Assembly: GCF_000785535.1 (NCBI RefSeq)
Contig: NZ_CP007595.1
Location: 372,001 to 436,000 of the forward strand
Direction of reading: 5' to 3'
DNA: 64,000 bases
DNA from: Arthrobacter sp. PAMC 25486
GTDB lineage: Bacteria; Actinomycetota; Actinomycetes; Actinomycetales; Micrococcaceae
Position 1 is the first letter of the stretch. Each line of letters begins with the position of its first letter. The position numbers were made by a program, and so were the translations under genes. Shown in pieces: positions 18,460 through 28,242 of this stretch. Under the pieces are notes generated by a model, which saw only the letters and a program-made list of their open reading frames with translations, was not told where the DNA came from and did no database searches.

Positions 18460-20181
18460 TCAGCGTCCGCGCAGAGGCGCAGGCGCCGCCGCCAGCAGGG
18501 AACGGGTGTAGTCGTGCTGCGGATGGGTGAACACCTGCTCGGTTGGGCCTGATTCAACAACTGCCCCGGCACGCATGACCAACACCTCGTCACTCATGTG
18601 CCGGATCACTGAGAGGTCGTGCGAGATGAACAGGTAGCCCAGCCCGAGCCGTTGCTGCAGCTCATCCAACAGGTCAAGGATCTGCGCCTGGATGGAGACG
18701 TCCAGCGCGGAAACGGGCTCGTCGCAGATCAGCACCCGCGGGTTCGGGGCCAGAGCCCGGGCAATGGCCAAGCGTTGGCGCTGGCCGCCTGAGAGTGTGG
18801 CGGGACTGCGTTCTGCCACGCCGGATTCCAGGCCAACCATCGCCAGTAAGTCCTTGATCTGCTCAACATAAGCGCGTGGCTTGCGCGTGGCGCCGCGGCT
18901 CAGCGCATCGGCCAGCAGGGAACCGGCGGACAGCCGCGGATCGAAGGACGACAGCGGGTCCTGGTAAATGGCCCCCAGTGCCGACCGGCGGCTGCGGCGT
19001 TGAGCTTCAGGAACCCGGCTCCACGGTTCACCGAACAGCTCAACGGTTCCCGCGTCGGGCGCCAGTAGGCCCAGCGCCATGCGGGCCGTGGTGGTTTTTC
19101 CCGAACCTGATTCACCCACCACACCCAGGGTGCGCCCGGGCAGCAGCTCGAAGCTGACATTGCGCACGGCCTGGAAATCGGCTGACTTGGCCACAGCGAA
19201 ACTTTTGGCGAGTCCGTGGGCACTCAGCAAAGGACGCACGACGGCGTCCGGCCCACCACCCGCTGCCACCGCCTCACCAACCGCTGCTGCCGTTTCTCGC
19301 GCTGAGACGTTCTGCCGTCCTGCAATGCCAGGTGCAGGTGCAGGTGACGACGCAGCAGGTGCTGGGGTGTCCGGCGTGGGGGAGAGCCGGGCGAAGCGGG
19401 GCTTGCCGGCGGGAACGGCCGCGAGCAGGGCACGTGTGTAGGGGTGTTGAGGGTCGGCAAGGACCTGCTCGCGCGGGCCGCGTTCCACGATGCGCCCATC
19501 CTGCATGACGGCAATCGTGTCGGCGACACTCGCCACGGCGGCAAGGTCGTGGCTGATCAGGAGCATTCCCGAACCCGTTCGCCGCAAACCGCCGAGCAGG
19601 TCCATGACCTGCGCTGCGATCGTCGCGTCCAGTGCCGTGGCGGGCTCGTCGGCAATGATTAATGCCGGCGCCAGGGCGATGGCCGAGGCGATGAGGGCTC
19701 GCTGTCGCATGCCGCCGGAAAGTTCACCCGAGCGCTGGGAAGCGCGCTGTGCCGGGTCATCCAGCCCCACGGCCGCCAACAATTCGATGACGCGGGCAGC
19801 GCGTTCCGCCCCGGAGCCTGCCGAGTGCAGACGCAGCGCATCATCGATTTCCTTGCCGACGGTGCGCAGCGGATCCAAAGACGTCAAGGCATCCTGCAGG
19901 ATGAACCCCACTCTCTTGCCGCGGACGGCGCGCCAGCCGCGCTGTGACAGCCTTTGGCCGTCGTGGCCGGCAACGTCCAAGGCGTCGGCGTGCACCAGGG
20001 AGCCGGCCCCGGCCAGGCCGATTAGGGCCCTGGCGGTCACCGACTTGCCCGACCCTGATTCACCCACCAGGGCCAGACATTCCCCGGGGTGCACGGTAAA
20101 GGAAACGTCGCGGACCACGCGGCTCCCGCCAAAGGAGACATTCAGCGCCTCCACCCGCAGGATGGGCTCGATGGGGTTCAT
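18460..20181 (-). CDS. Fused double ATPase of a dipeptide/nickel-type ABC importer
   Basis: A 573-residue protein with two complete ABC domains, corresponding to DppD and DppF fused. Each half has Walker A (GESGSGKS near residue 38; GESGSGKTT near 350), signature (LSGGMRQR; LSGGQRQRLAIA) and Walker B (IIADEPATALDA; LICDEPVSALDV). A Pro/Ala-rich linker joins them. It energises import through the two permeases encoded upstream. The ATG overlaps the preceding permease stop by 4 bases, placing it as the last gene of the 23731-to-18460 operon. Confidence 0.92.
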   Translation of the reverse strand: MNPIEPILRVEALNVSFGGSRVVRDVSFTVHPGECLALVGESGSGKSVTARALIGLAGAGSLVHADALDVAGHDGQRLSQRGWRAVRGKRVGFILQDALTSLDPLRTVGKEIDDALRLHSAGSGAERAARVIELLAAVGLDDPAQRASQRSGELSGGMRQRALIASAIALAPALIIADEPATALDATIAAQVMDLLGGLRRTGSGMLLISHDLAAVASVADTIAVMQDGRIVERGPREQVLADPQHPYTRALLAAVPAGKPRFARLSPTPDTPAPAASSPAPAPGIAGRQNVSARETAAAVGEAVAAGGGPDAVVRPLLSAHGLAKSFAVAKSADFQAVRNVSFELLPGRTLGVVGESGSGKTTTARMALGLLAPDAGTVELFGEPWSRVPEAQRRSRRSALGAIYQDPLSSFDPRLSAGSLLADALSRGATRKPRAYVEQIKDLLAMVGLESGVAERSPATLSGGQRQRLAIARALAPNPRVLICDEPVSALDVSIQAQILDLLDELQQRLGLGYLFISHDLSVIRHMSDEVLVMRAGAVVESGPTEQVFTHPQHDYTRSLLAAAPAPLRGR

Positions 20182-21071
20182 CGGCTGCCCCCGGACTTAA
20201 AAGAACGCGAGAGCACTGTGGCGGCGGCGGCCACCAGCACGATCGCCAGGCCCGGGAAGAAGGTCATCCACCAGGCCAGGGCCAGGTAAGTCCGGCCGGT
20301 TGAGAGCATGGTGCCCCATTCCGGGGCCGGTGGAGGCGAACCGAGCCCCAGAAAGCTCAGCGACGCCGCCCAGAGAATGGCCTGCCCCAGACCCAGGGTA
20401 GCCAGCACCGCAATGGGTCCCAGCGCGTTGGGCAGGATGTGGATCCGGAGAATGTGCAGGCGGCTGCGCCCCAGCACCGTGGCGGCCTCGACCATGGGGG
20501 AGGTGCGCAGGGCGATGATCTGCGCCCGGATCACCCGGGCATAGCCAGGTGCCGTGGTCAGGCCCACCGCAATGACAGTCGTTGCCACCCCGGGCCCGGC
20601 CAGGGCGATGAACACCAGGGCGAGCAACAGTCCGGGCAGGGCAAAAAGCACCTCCAGGATGCGGCCCACACCAAAGTCCAGCCACCGCCCGCCAAAACCG
20701 GCAATGGTGCCCAGCAGCAGCGCCAGGCCCAGGCCAATCGCCGTGGCCGCAGCTCCGATGAGCAGCGAGGGCCGGGCGCCGTGGATGATGCGCGAATAAA
20801 TGTCGCGCCCCGATTCATCGGTGCCCAGCAGGTGACCGGCACCCGGGGCGGAGAACGCAGCGGCGGGGTTGATGGCCAGCGGGTCAATCGGCGCCAGCAG
20901 GTTCGGTGCGATGGCTGCCAGAACAAAAAAGAGCAGCACGGCCGCGGCAGCAATCAGCGGCACGCGCGCGGCGAGCCGCCCGACCAAGGCGACGTCCCGC
21001 CGTCGTGCACGGGATTTCTTGGGGGCCAACACGGGATCTCCCGCCGGCAGGGAAGCCATGGGGGCGGTCAC
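20178..21071 (-). CDS. ABC importer permease, DppC-like
   Basis: About 297 residues with six TM segments, the DppC N-terminal layout (APNLLAPIDPLAINP, GTDESGRDIYSRIIHGARPSL) and the EAA loop VEAATVLGRSRLHILRIHILPN that contacts the ATPase. I start it at the GTG at 21071, which overlaps the previous stop as GTGA, the same coupling seen elsewhere in this operon; an internal ATG at 21059 is the alternative. A much longer upstream extension of the frame is only antisense-like sequence within the other permease gene. Confidence 0.88.
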   Translation of the reverse strand: MTAPMASLPAGDPVLAPKKSRARRRDVALVGRLAARVPLIAAAAVLLFFVLAAIAPNLLAPIDPLAINPAAAFSAPGAGHLLGTDESGRDIYSRIIHGARPSLLIGAAATAIGLGLALLLGTIAGFGGRWLDFGVGRILEVLFALPGLLLALVFIALAGPGVATTVIAVGLTTAPGYARVIRAQIIALRTSPMVEAATVLGRSRLHILRIHILPNALGPIAVLATLGLGQAILWAASLSFLGLGSPPPAPEWGTMLSTGRTYLALAWWMTFFPGLAIVLVAAAATVLSRSFKSGGSR

Positions 21072-22042
21072 GGGGTGCCGATCCGCGGGTCGACGAGGCG
21101 TTCGGCAAGGTCGGAGAACGCCATGATCACCACATAAGCGGCGGCTGAAACGAGGGCGACGCCGGTGACCAAGGGGATGTCGCGGGCCGTCACGGCGGAG
21201 AGCAACGTACGGCCCAGGCCGGGGCGGGCAAAGATGGATTCCACCACCACCGCTCCGGAGAGCAGCGAGCCAAGCGCCCACCCCGACAGTGCAATGCCCG
21301 GCAGCGCGGCGTGCCGCAGCGAATGGCGCAGCAGGACGCCGACCTCCGATTCGCCGCGGGCGCGGGCCGAGAGGGCAAAAGCGGAACGCTGGGCCGTCTC
21401 CATGGTGTCGCGCATGACCTGGCCCAAGAACCCGGCCAGCGGGAGGGCCAGGGTGATGACCGGCAGCACCAGGCCGGCCGGGGTATTCGTGCTCACCGGT
21501 GGGAGCCAGCCCAGCATGGTGGAAAAGACCATGATCAGCACGCTGGCCAGCCAAAAGTGCGGCACGGCGGCCGAGACGATTTCCAACCCGGAAGCCACCG
21601 CGGAACCGAGGACGCCGCTGCGGGTGGACAGGATGCCCAGGCCCAGCGCCATGGCCCAGGCCACCAGTAGTGCAAGCCCGGCCAGGATCAGTGTTGGCGG
21701 AAGCAGCTCGCCGAGCACGTCGGCCACGGGGGTTTTCAGTGAGTACGAGGTGCCCAGGTCGCCGGTGGCCAGCCTGCGCAGCTGCCCAAAGTACTGCAGG
21801 TACAGTGGCTGGTCCAGGCCGTACTCGGTGCGGGCCGCGGCCAGGGCCTCGGCCGACGCCTGGGAGCCCGGGCCGCCCATGATGGCCTGCGCCGGGTCCC
21901 CGGGAATCATCCGGATGCCAAAGAAGATGGCCGTGGCAACCGCCCACAGCACAAAGATGCCGCCGCCGATTTTTCCCAGCAGCCAGCGCACGGGCGCCCC
22001 GATCTTGCGGGGCGACCGGACGGCGGCTGTGGATGTGCTCAT
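21068..22042 (-). CDS. ABC importer permease, DppB-like
   Basis: A 324-residue permease with six TM segments. It has the DppB signature FFGIRMIPGDPAQAIMG, the periplasmic region GLDQPLYLQYFGQL and the cytoplasmic ARARGESEVGVLLRHSLRH coupling loop. It forms the channel with the DppC-like protein. It starts 24 bases after the substrate-binding protein gene and is coupled to the next permease by a GTGA overlap. Confidence 0.9.
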   Translation of the reverse strand: MSTSTAAVRSPRKIGAPVRWLLGKIGGGIFVLWAVATAIFFGIRMIPGDPAQAIMGGPGSQASAEALAAARTEYGLDQPLYLQYFGQLRRLATGDLGTSYSLKTPVADVLGELLPPTLILAGLALLVAWAMALGLGILSTRSGVLGSAVASGLEIVSAAVPHFWLASVLIMVFSTMLGWLPPVSTNTPAGLVLPVITLALPLAGFLGQVMRDTMETAQRSAFALSARARGESEVGVLLRHSLRHAALPGIALSGWALGSLLSGAVVVESIFARPGLGRTLLSAVTARDIPLVTGVALVSAAAYVVIMAFSDLAERLVDPRIGTP

Positions 22043-22066
22043 GCGCGCGGGATGCGTGTGCCGGTC

Positions 22067-23731
22067 CTAGTTGGCCAGCCAGGTGTCGGTGAACAGCGGG
22101 GTTGCGACGGCGCTGGTGGCACCCACATTTTGCAGCTTCTCCGAGTACAGGAAGTGGTTCTGCTGGTCGTAGAGCGGCAGCAGGTAGTGGCCCTCGAGCA
22201 CCAGCTTCTGCGCCTGCGTGTAGAGGTCCTTGCGCTCGGCCTCATCAGAGGTCGAGCCGGCCTTGTCGAGCAGTGCGTCAAGGGCCGGATTCTTGACCTG
22301 GGACAGGTTGGCGAAATAACCGGACGGGGCGGGAATCGTCGAATCGGAGTGGAAGAGGATGGACAGGACACTGGGGCCCACCTTCGTGTACGGGGCGGAC
22401 ACGAGGTTGTAATCGTTCTTGGCCAGCTCCCCGTACCAGCTGGAGATGTCCAACAGATTGATCTTGATCTCGATGCCTGATTCCTTGGCAGTGGCCTGCA
22501 TCTGCTCGAAGATCGACTGCTCGGCAGGGATCGACTGGCTGGTGCTCACCGGGAAGGAGAGGGAGAGCCGGGTGCCGTCCTTGACGCGGTAACCCTCCGC
22601 GTCGCGTTCCTTCCAGCCTGCCGCGTCCAGCAGCTCGCCGGCCTTGGCCGGATCGTAGTCAAAGAGGGATTCGTCGGAGTACGCCAGCGGCTCCACACTG
22701 GACAGCGGCGAGTAAGAGCGCGGTGCCGTGCCGAAGAACAGGGAGTCGATGCTGGCATCGATGTTCACGGCATGGATGAAGGCTTCGCGGACCTTGGCGT
22801 CGTTGAACGGCGCCTTGGAGGAGTTCAGCTCAACCCGGTTTGAGGCGCCGGGGCGTGGCGCGTCCAGGTGCTTGATGGCGGAGTTCTTGGCGGCAGCCGC
22901 AATGGCGTCCGGCTGGGCGTTGTCGATAACCTGCACCTCACCGGCCTGCAGCGCCGCAATGCGCGTTGCGGCCTCGGGGATGAAGCGCCAGGTGATGGCA
23001 TCCAGGTAGGCGGTGCCGGCGTGTGCGGCCGCCGGGTCGGGGCTTGCGTAAGCGGCGTTGCGGACCAGGTTGACCGAATCCTGTTTCTTCCAGGACTCGA
23101 CCTTGAAGGGGCCGGTGCCCACGGGAGCGGCACAGTTTTCCGCCTGCGTCCGCTTGAGCGCCGCGGGGGATTCGATGGCCACCCAGGGCATGGAGAAGGA
23201 CTCGAGCAGCGAGTTGTCCGGGGTCTTCAGCGCCAGTTCCAGCGTGGCGGCATCCACGGCCTTCATGGAGGCGATCTTGCCCAATGCCAGGTAACCCGTG
23301 GAGGAAGCGGTTGCCGGATCCAGCAGGTGCTCAAAGTTGGCCTTGACCGCCTCGGCATCCAGGGCAGTGCCGTCCGTGAAGCTGATCCCTTGGCGGATCT
23401 TCACGGTGCGGGTCAGCCCGTCGTCGGAGACGGTGGAGCCCTCAGCCAGCCAAGGAATCAGTGTGCCGTCCGCGTCTTTGGTGTACAGGGTTTCCAGGAA
23501 TTGCGAGGCAACGAGCGCCTGCGGATAGTTGCCGCCAACGTGCGGATCCAGGCAACTGGGTTCGGCGTCGCCGGAGGCATAGACCAAGGTTCCCCCGGTC
23601 ACAGGAGTGCCGGCAGTGTCGGAGGAGTCCGACGTCGTTGTGCCGGGGGTGCAGCCGGCGAGAACCAGGGCGGCGGCCAGGGCCGTTGCGGCCGGAAATA
23701 GTCTGTTGGCCAAGGGGCGGGCGAGAGTCAT
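22067..23731 (-). CDS. Substrate-binding lipoprotein of a dipeptide/nickel/metallophore-type importer
   Basis: A 554-residue family 5 extracellular solute-binding protein. The start at 23731 has AGGAAGAAG upstream and gives a clean signal peptide ending in the lipobox LAGC near residue 26, so the protein is lipid-anchored outside the membrane. The family core (FLETLYTKDADGTLIPWLAE, VKIRQGISFTDGTALDAEAV, FHSDSTIPAPSGYF) is intact. Family members bind peptides, nickel chelates, opines or metallophores. Ligand is not predictable from sequence, but the divergent biosynthetic operon suggests an amino-acid-derived chelator. Confidence 0.9.
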   Translation of the reverse strand: MTLARPLANRLFPAATALAAALVLAGCTPGTTTSDSSDTAGTPVTGGTLVYASGDAEPSCLDPHVGGNYPQALVASQFLETLYTKDADGTLIPWLAEGSTVSDDGLTRTVKIRQGISFTDGTALDAEAVKANFEHLLDPATASSTGYLALGKIASMKAVDAATLELALKTPDNSLLESFSMPWVAIESPAALKRTQAENCAAPVGTGPFKVESWKKQDSVNLVRNAAYASPDPAAAHAGTAYLDAITWRFIPEAATRIAALQAGEVQVIDNAQPDAIAAAAKNSAIKHLDAPRPGASNRVELNSSKAPFNDAKVREAFIHAVNIDASIDSLFFGTAPRSYSPLSSVEPLAYSDESLFDYDPAKAGELLDAAGWKERDAEGYRVKDGTRLSLSFPVSTSQSIPAEQSIFEQMQATAKESGIEIKINLLDISSWYGELAKNDYNLVSAPYTKVGPSVLSILFHSDSTIPAPSGYFANLSQVKNPALDALLDKAGSTSDEAERKDLYTQAQKLVLEGHYLLPLYDQQNHFLYSEKLQNVGATSAVATPLFTDTWLAN

Positions 23732-24207
23732 GAACTTCTTCCTGTGGACCGGTGAACCGGTGAAGCGGAGCGATGCGTGGGTGCCATCCTTGCCGTTCCT
23801 CGGGCCACCGGCCATGAGGCACGCGTCGGCGGGCACCGCCATCAACCATAGTCCTTGTGGCGGGCGGCGCCCATGGACATGTGGGGCACGTCATAGGGGT
23901 GCGGGCGGTTATGTCCGCGTCCGCCGGGTATGAAGTACGACGGCGGGAGGTGCCTTTCGCGCGCCCGGCACCAGCCGTCGTCGTACTTCAGACCCGCATT
24001 CGGCAGGGCCACGCAGTCTGCACGAAAAAAAATCGGCAAATTCACCCTCGGTGCCGTGCCGCTGTGGACCGGGTGCCCCTAGACTGGCCAGACGTCAGAA
24101 AAATGCCGGTTTGCCAGTGGGCCGTTCAAACGCTCCAAGGCTGTCCAATGTCCAGGCGTTGGCTGCTTTCGGGTGTGGCGCGCCACCAGGGCAGGAATGG
24201 AGAAACG
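23732..24207. promoter_or_regulatory. Divergent regulatory region between importer and biosynthetic operons
   Basis: A 476-base gap between divergent starts. It must hold both promoters. Its main feature is a long stem-loop at 23931-23990 (listed separately). An A-rich stretch at 24014-24022 lies between the stem-loop and the 24208 start. No iron or zinc repressor box was confidently recognised. Confidence 0.5.
23931..23990. repeat. Long imperfect inverted repeat in the divergent promoter region
   Basis: TGAAGTACGACGGC at 23931-23944 pairs with GCCGTCGTCGTACTTCA at 23974-23990 with a three-base bulge, and an inner pair GGTGCC (23949-23954) with GGCACC (23967-23972) extends the stem. No T-run follows on either side, so it is a poor terminator candidate. 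It could be an operator, an attenuator leader or a small mobile palindrome. Confidence 0.7.
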
Positions 24208-25203
24208 ATGTTGCACAGTTCGGGAACGCTCACTCCGTTTGTGACGCCGACGGTGAAGCTCAGCCGCCTCTTTGCACCACACGCGGCCCACATCTACGCC
24301 AAGCTGGATCTGCTCCAGCTCTCCGGCAGCACCAAGGAACGCACCGCCAGGGGGCTGATTGAGGATTTGCTTGATTCAGGCAGGCTTCACACCGGAGGCA
24401 TGATCGTTGAATCGACCTCCGGTAATTTGGGCATTGCCCTGGCCCGGCAGTGTGTGGTGCGCGGCCTACGTTTCACGGCAGTTGTCGATGAGAACGCCAA
24501 TCCGCTGGCCCTGAACCTCATGCGGGTGTACGGCGCGACGGTGGAGCTTGTGGCCACGCCCGCCGACGGCAACAAGCTCGCCGCACGCCGCCGCCGCGTC
24601 CAGGATCTGTTGGCGGAGCACCCCGGATCCGTGACCACCAACCAGTACGGGTCCCCGGCCAACCCGCGGGCGCACTTTGCATCCACCATGCCTGAAATCA
24701 TGGCCGGTTCCGGCGGGGACCTGGATTATCTGTTCATTGCCACCAGCACCACCGGCACCCTTCTTGGCTGCCAGCAGTACATTCGGGCGCACGGCCTGGA
24801 CACCAAAATAGTGGCCGTGGATTCCGTCGGTTCCGTTCTCTTTGGCGGAGCGTCCGGTACGCGCAGGCTTCCCGGACTCGGCGCGGGCGTGCTGCCGGAA
24901 CTTGCCGCCGCGGCACAGCCCGACTTGGTGTTCCAGATCGAGGAAATCGAGATGGTGCACGGGTGCAGGTTGCTGGCGCGCCGTGAGGGCATTCTGGCCG
25001 GCGCCTCCACGGGGGCCATCGTCGCGGCCATGGGAAAGCTGCTGCCAGACCTTGATTCCGGGGCCCGTATCGCCTTCATGGTCCATGACACCGGCGTGCC
25101 GTACCTGCCGACCGTCTATGACGATGACTGGGTTCGCGCCACCCTGGGTGCGGATCCGGAACCGGGCTTCACCGCTGATCCGGTTGAAGTCCCGCACCCG
25201 TGA
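24208..25203 (+). CDS. SbnA-like PLP-dependent cysteine synthase-family enzyme
   Basis: A 331-residue fold-type II PLP enzyme. The PLP lysine is in LSGSTKERTARG, the substrate loop is STSGNLGIALA and the phosphate loop is TSTTGTLLG. These features put it with SbnA (N-(2-amino-2-carboxyethyl)-L-glutamate synthase) and rhizobial Y4xP rather than CysK. SbnA joins O-phosphoserine and glutamate on the way to diaminopropionate. The ATG at 24208 has GGAG eight bases upstream; the longer frame to 23857 covers the promoter region. The stop overlaps the next start as GTGA. Exact reaction is an inference. Confidence 0.8.
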   Translation: MLHSSGTLTPFVTPTVKLSRLFAPHAAHIYAKLDLLQLSGSTKERTARGLIEDLLDSGRLHTGGMIVESTSGNLGIALARQCVVRGLRFTAVVDENANPLALNLMRVYGATVELVATPADGNKLAARRRRVQDLLAEHPGSVTTNQYGSPANPRAHFASTMPEIMAGSGGDLDYLFIATSTTGTLLGCQQYIRAHGLDTKIVAVDSVGSVLFGGASGTRRLPGLGAGVLPELAAAAQPDLVFQIEEIEMVHGCRLLARREGILAGASTGAIVAAMGKLLPDLDSGARIAFMVHDTGVPYLPTVYDDDWVRATLGADPEPGFTADPVEVPHP

Positions 25204-26885
25204 TCCGGGTAGCCGTGATTGGCGGGGGACCCAAGAGCCTTTTCGCCCTGCTCGCACTCCACGACCTCCTCGGCTCCGGCCCAGCCATCCCCATCCGGGT
25301 TGACGTCTACGACCCCCTCCCGCCCGGGTCCGGCAGTGTGTGGCGGGCGGACCAACCCCACGTCCTGCGCTTGAATGTGAACGCAGGCATCGTGGACGCG
25401 TCCTCGACCCTCAGCGCGGAGAGCTTCGCCGGATGGGCGGCCCGCGCGGCCCCGGAAATGTCGGGGGAAAAGTACCCGCCGCGCGCCGTGGTGGGCCGCT
25501 ACCTGCGGGAGCAGTTCCAACTGCTGTGCCAGCGCGGGAACTTTGCTGTGGCCCATGCACCTTTCGTTGTCACCGGCGTCGAACGCCACGGGTCACAGTG
25601 GCTGGTGAGCGGCCCCTTCGGACAGCAGCACTATGATGAGGTGCTGGTGGCAACCGGACACGGGCTGGGCGATGCGGCGCCCTGGCAACCGCTGCCCGGG
25701 TCACTGAATACGCACCCGCTGATCGGCGACTACTCTGCACTCACAACGGAGGGCGTCCCTACGCGGTCCAACGTGTGGATTCGCGGCGCCGCGCTGACGG
25801 CCTACGATGTGGTGCTGCTCCTTACGGAAGGCCGCGGAGGCTCCTGGCAGCACTGCACCAACGACGGCGCGGAAGGCACAGGGGTGCGCTACCTGCCCAG
25901 CGGCCGTGAGCCGCGGCGCATCACTCTCTCCTCCCGCAGCGGCCTGCTCCTGGACCCCAAGAGCGAAGCCGTCCCGCCTGAGATTGCCGCCTGCCTGGAG
26001 CGGTACAAACCACAGCTGCGCCAGTGGGGGCGCCAGGTCCGCAAGGACCTGCCCGACGGCGCCCGGCTGGCGGGATTGTGGGTGGTCCTGCTCTGCTGTG
26101 CCCAGGACTGTGCCCGGCTCATGGGCGCAACCGTGGGTGCCCTGTCACTGTGGCGCACCGCAGTGACCGGACTCTCGGCGGACGCCGAGTGCGGGCCCGC
26201 CGCACCGGCGAGGCCATGCGGCGCCGCAGATAATCTGCGGAACAGCCTTGCGGTGAACCACCACAAGGCTCCTGTCACCACGGGGTGGCTATGGGCGAGG
26301 GTGTGGTCGGGCCTTTATACAGAGCTGGTCACCGCGATGGACCGGCTGCCGCGGAGCACCCGAGAGAATCGGCGCTTTGCCCGCGTGGCAGGCAACCTCG
26401 AACGGTTCGCCTTCGGTCCTCCGGAACTCACGGCCCGCAAGTTGTTGGCACTCTTTGACGACGGCCTGCTCACCGTTGCAGCAGCAGGGGAGAGCCCGCC
26501 TCCTGATGCCGTCCTGATCGACGCAGTGACCCCGGGTCCCGGCGTGCTTCGTGCACCAGCACCGGAAGGCCGCCCCAGCAGTGACCTTTTTGCCGGGCTG
26601 CTGCACGCCGGGCACGTCTCGATCCGGCGGGGCGACCGGGGCCTGCTGGCAGACCCGGACGGCACCGCCCTGGCCAGCAACGGCTCCCGGACCGAGTCAC
26701 TGGCGGTCGTGGGACGCCCCACCGAGGGCCCCACCCTGGGCCATGACACCCTCAACCGTGCATTGCACGGGGAACACCTCCTGTGGGCTCAGCGAATCGC
26801 CACCCTTGCCACCGACCACCCCGACACATGGAGTAAAGATGCGCCAGACGATGCATGGCACCGCCCCGTTGACCGCCCGGCTTGA
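25200..26885 (+). CDS. FAD/NAD(P)-binding protein (NAD_binding_9 type)
   Basis: A 561-residue flavoprotein-like enzyme starting with GTG (GTGA overlap with the previous stop). The FAD loop VAVIGGGPKSLFALLAL is at residues 4-20, followed by VYDPLPPGSGSVWR, LRLNVNAGIVDASS, YPPRAVVGRYLREQF and EVLVATGHG, the pattern of PF13454-type proteins. No catalytic residue is assigned for the family. It may oxidise the product of the SbnA-like enzyme, a step that SbnB does in staphyloferrin B synthesis and that otherwise lacks an enzyme here; that is speculation from context. Confidence 0.75.
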   Translation: MIRVAVIGGGPKSLFALLALHDLLGSGPAIPIRVDVYDPLPPGSGSVWRADQPHVLRLNVNAGIVDASSTLSAESFAGWAARAAPEMSGEKYPPRAVVGRYLREQFQLLCQRGNFAVAHAPFVVTGVERHGSQWLVSGPFGQQHYDEVLVATGHGLGDAAPWQPLPGSLNTHPLIGDYSALTTEGVPTRSNVWIRGAALTAYDVVLLLTEGRGGSWQHCTNDGAEGTGVRYLPSGREPRRITLSSRSGLLLDPKSEAVPPEIAACLERYKPQLRQWGRQVRKDLPDGARLAGLWVVLLCCAQDCARLMGATVGALSLWRTAVTGLSADAECGPAAPARPCGAADNLRNSLAVNHHKAPVTTGWLWARVWSGLYTELVTAMDRLPRSTRENRRFARVAGNLERFAFGPPELTARKLLALFDDGLLTVAAAGESPPPDAVLIDAVTPGPGVLRAPAPEGRPSSDLFAGLLHAGHVSIRRGDRGLLADPDGTALASNGSRTESLAVVGRPTEGPTLGHDTLNRALHGEHLLWAQRIATLATDHPDTWSKDAPDDAWHRPVDRPA

Positions 26886-28242
26886 GCCGTGGATGGAGGA
26901 ACTGCTGACCAACCCTGCCCTGTGCCGGGAGCTCATTGATGTCCACGGTTCCCCTGTGAACCTGCATGACTTCAGCGCCATGGGGCGCAACGTTGCGCAG
27001 CTGCGCGCCGCGGCAGACGCGCACGGGATTGACTTTGAAATCTATTTTGCCCGCAAGGCGAACAAGACATTGGGGGCGATCGACCAGGCCGTCCGCGAGG
27101 ACTGCGGCGTCGACGTGGCCAGCCTCAATGAACTGCGCCAAAGCCTTGAGCGGGGTGTGCCCCCGGAACGGATCATCGTCACGGCTGCCGTTAAATCCCG
27201 GGCGCTGCTGCGGCTGGCCATTGAGTCCCACGTGACCATCAGCTTCGACAATGAGAATGAGCTGCGTGACGCCCTTGAGATATCTGGTGAGCGGCAACCG
27301 CCCCTCGTGGCGGCCCTGCGGCTGGCCGTGGCCCACCCGTCAATTCCGCCCACACGCTTCGGGCTCCCAAGCACCCAATGGTTGGCAGTCCTGCGGGATG
27401 AGGGGCTGAAACACCGTGTCAAGGTGGCGGGTATTCACTTCCACCTCAACGGCTACGACGCCGGATCCCGCGCCCTCGGGATCTCGGAGGCACTGAGCCT
27501 CATTGAACAGTTGCGCACGCTGGGCCAAGATCCCAGTTTTGTGGACATGGGTGGCGGAATCCCCATGTCGTATCTGGACAGCGCGAGCGAATGGGGGCAA
27601 TTCTGGTCGGCGTTGGAACACCTGCCGGCAGGGGATGAGTCGCTCACGTGGAAGTCAGATCGGCTCGGCGCCGTCGGCGGCCCGCCGGCAGCTGGCGTGT
27701 ACCCCTACCATCAGGAACTTGTTCGAGCGGAGTGGCTGGATCACATACTCACCACCAAGCCCGAATCAGGGCAATCCTCCATCGCCTCCGCGTTGCGTGC
27801 GGCGCAGATTCAGCTGCGCTGCGAGCCGGGGCGGTCGCTGCTGGACGGTTGTGGACTCACGCTGGCCGAGGTTGCCTTCAGCAAGCACCGCAGCGACGGT
27901 GTCCCGCTGGTGGGGTTGCACATGAACCGCACACAATGCCGCTCCACCTCGGCAGACTTCCTGGTTGATCCGGTCCTCGTCCACGCCACGCACCCGCAAC
28001 GGGAGAGAACCTTCGACAGTGCATTCCTGGTGGGTGCCTACTGCATCGAGGAAGAATTGCTGCTGCGCCGCCGTTTCGAATTTCCCGGGGGCGTGGCTGC
28101 CGGAGACCTGGTTGCCTTCCCCAACACGGCTGGATATCTTATGCACATTGTGGAGAGCGCCTCACACCAGCTGCCGCTGGCCGCCAACGTGCTCTGGGAC
28201 GGCGGCCGGTGGGTGGCCGACGACATCGACCCGCCTCACTGA
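26839..28242 (+). CDS. Y4yA-family PLP-dependent decarboxylase (fold type III)
   Basis: A 467-residue alanine racemase-fold enzyme like diaminopimelate/ornithine decarboxylases. The PLP lysine lies in FEIYFARKANKT, the histidine strand is VKVAGIHFHLNGYDAGS, the phosphate-binding segment is CEPGRSLLDGCG and the catalytic cysteine motif is VGAYCIEEELL. It belongs with rhizobial Y4yA; SbnH, which decarboxylates a citryl-diaminopropionate intermediate, is of the same fold. The ATG at 26839 has GGAG six bases upstream and overlaps the previous gene by 47 bases. Substrate is probably an amino-acid conjugate, not established. Confidence 0.8.
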   Translation: MRQTMHGTAPLTARLEPWMEELLTNPALCRELIDVHGSPVNLHDFSAMGRNVAQLRAAADAHGIDFEIYFARKANKTLGAIDQAVREDCGVDVASLNELRQSLERGVPPERIIVTAAVKSRALLRLAIESHVTISFDNENELRDALEISGERQPPLVAALRLAVAHPSIPPTRFGLPSTQWLAVLRDEGLKHRVKVAGIHFHLNGYDAGSRALGISEALSLIEQLRTLGQDPSFVDMGGGIPMSYLDSASEWGQFWSALEHLPAGDESLTWKSDRLGAVGGPPAAGVYPYHQELVRAEWLDHILTTKPESGQSSIASALRAAQIQLRCEPGRSLLDGCGLTLAEVAFSKHRSDGVPLVGLHMNRTQCRSTSADFLVDPVLVHATHPQRERTFDSAFLVGAYCIEEELLLRRRFEFPGGVAAGDLVAFPNTAGYLMHIVESASHQLPLAANVLWDGGRWVADDIDPPH

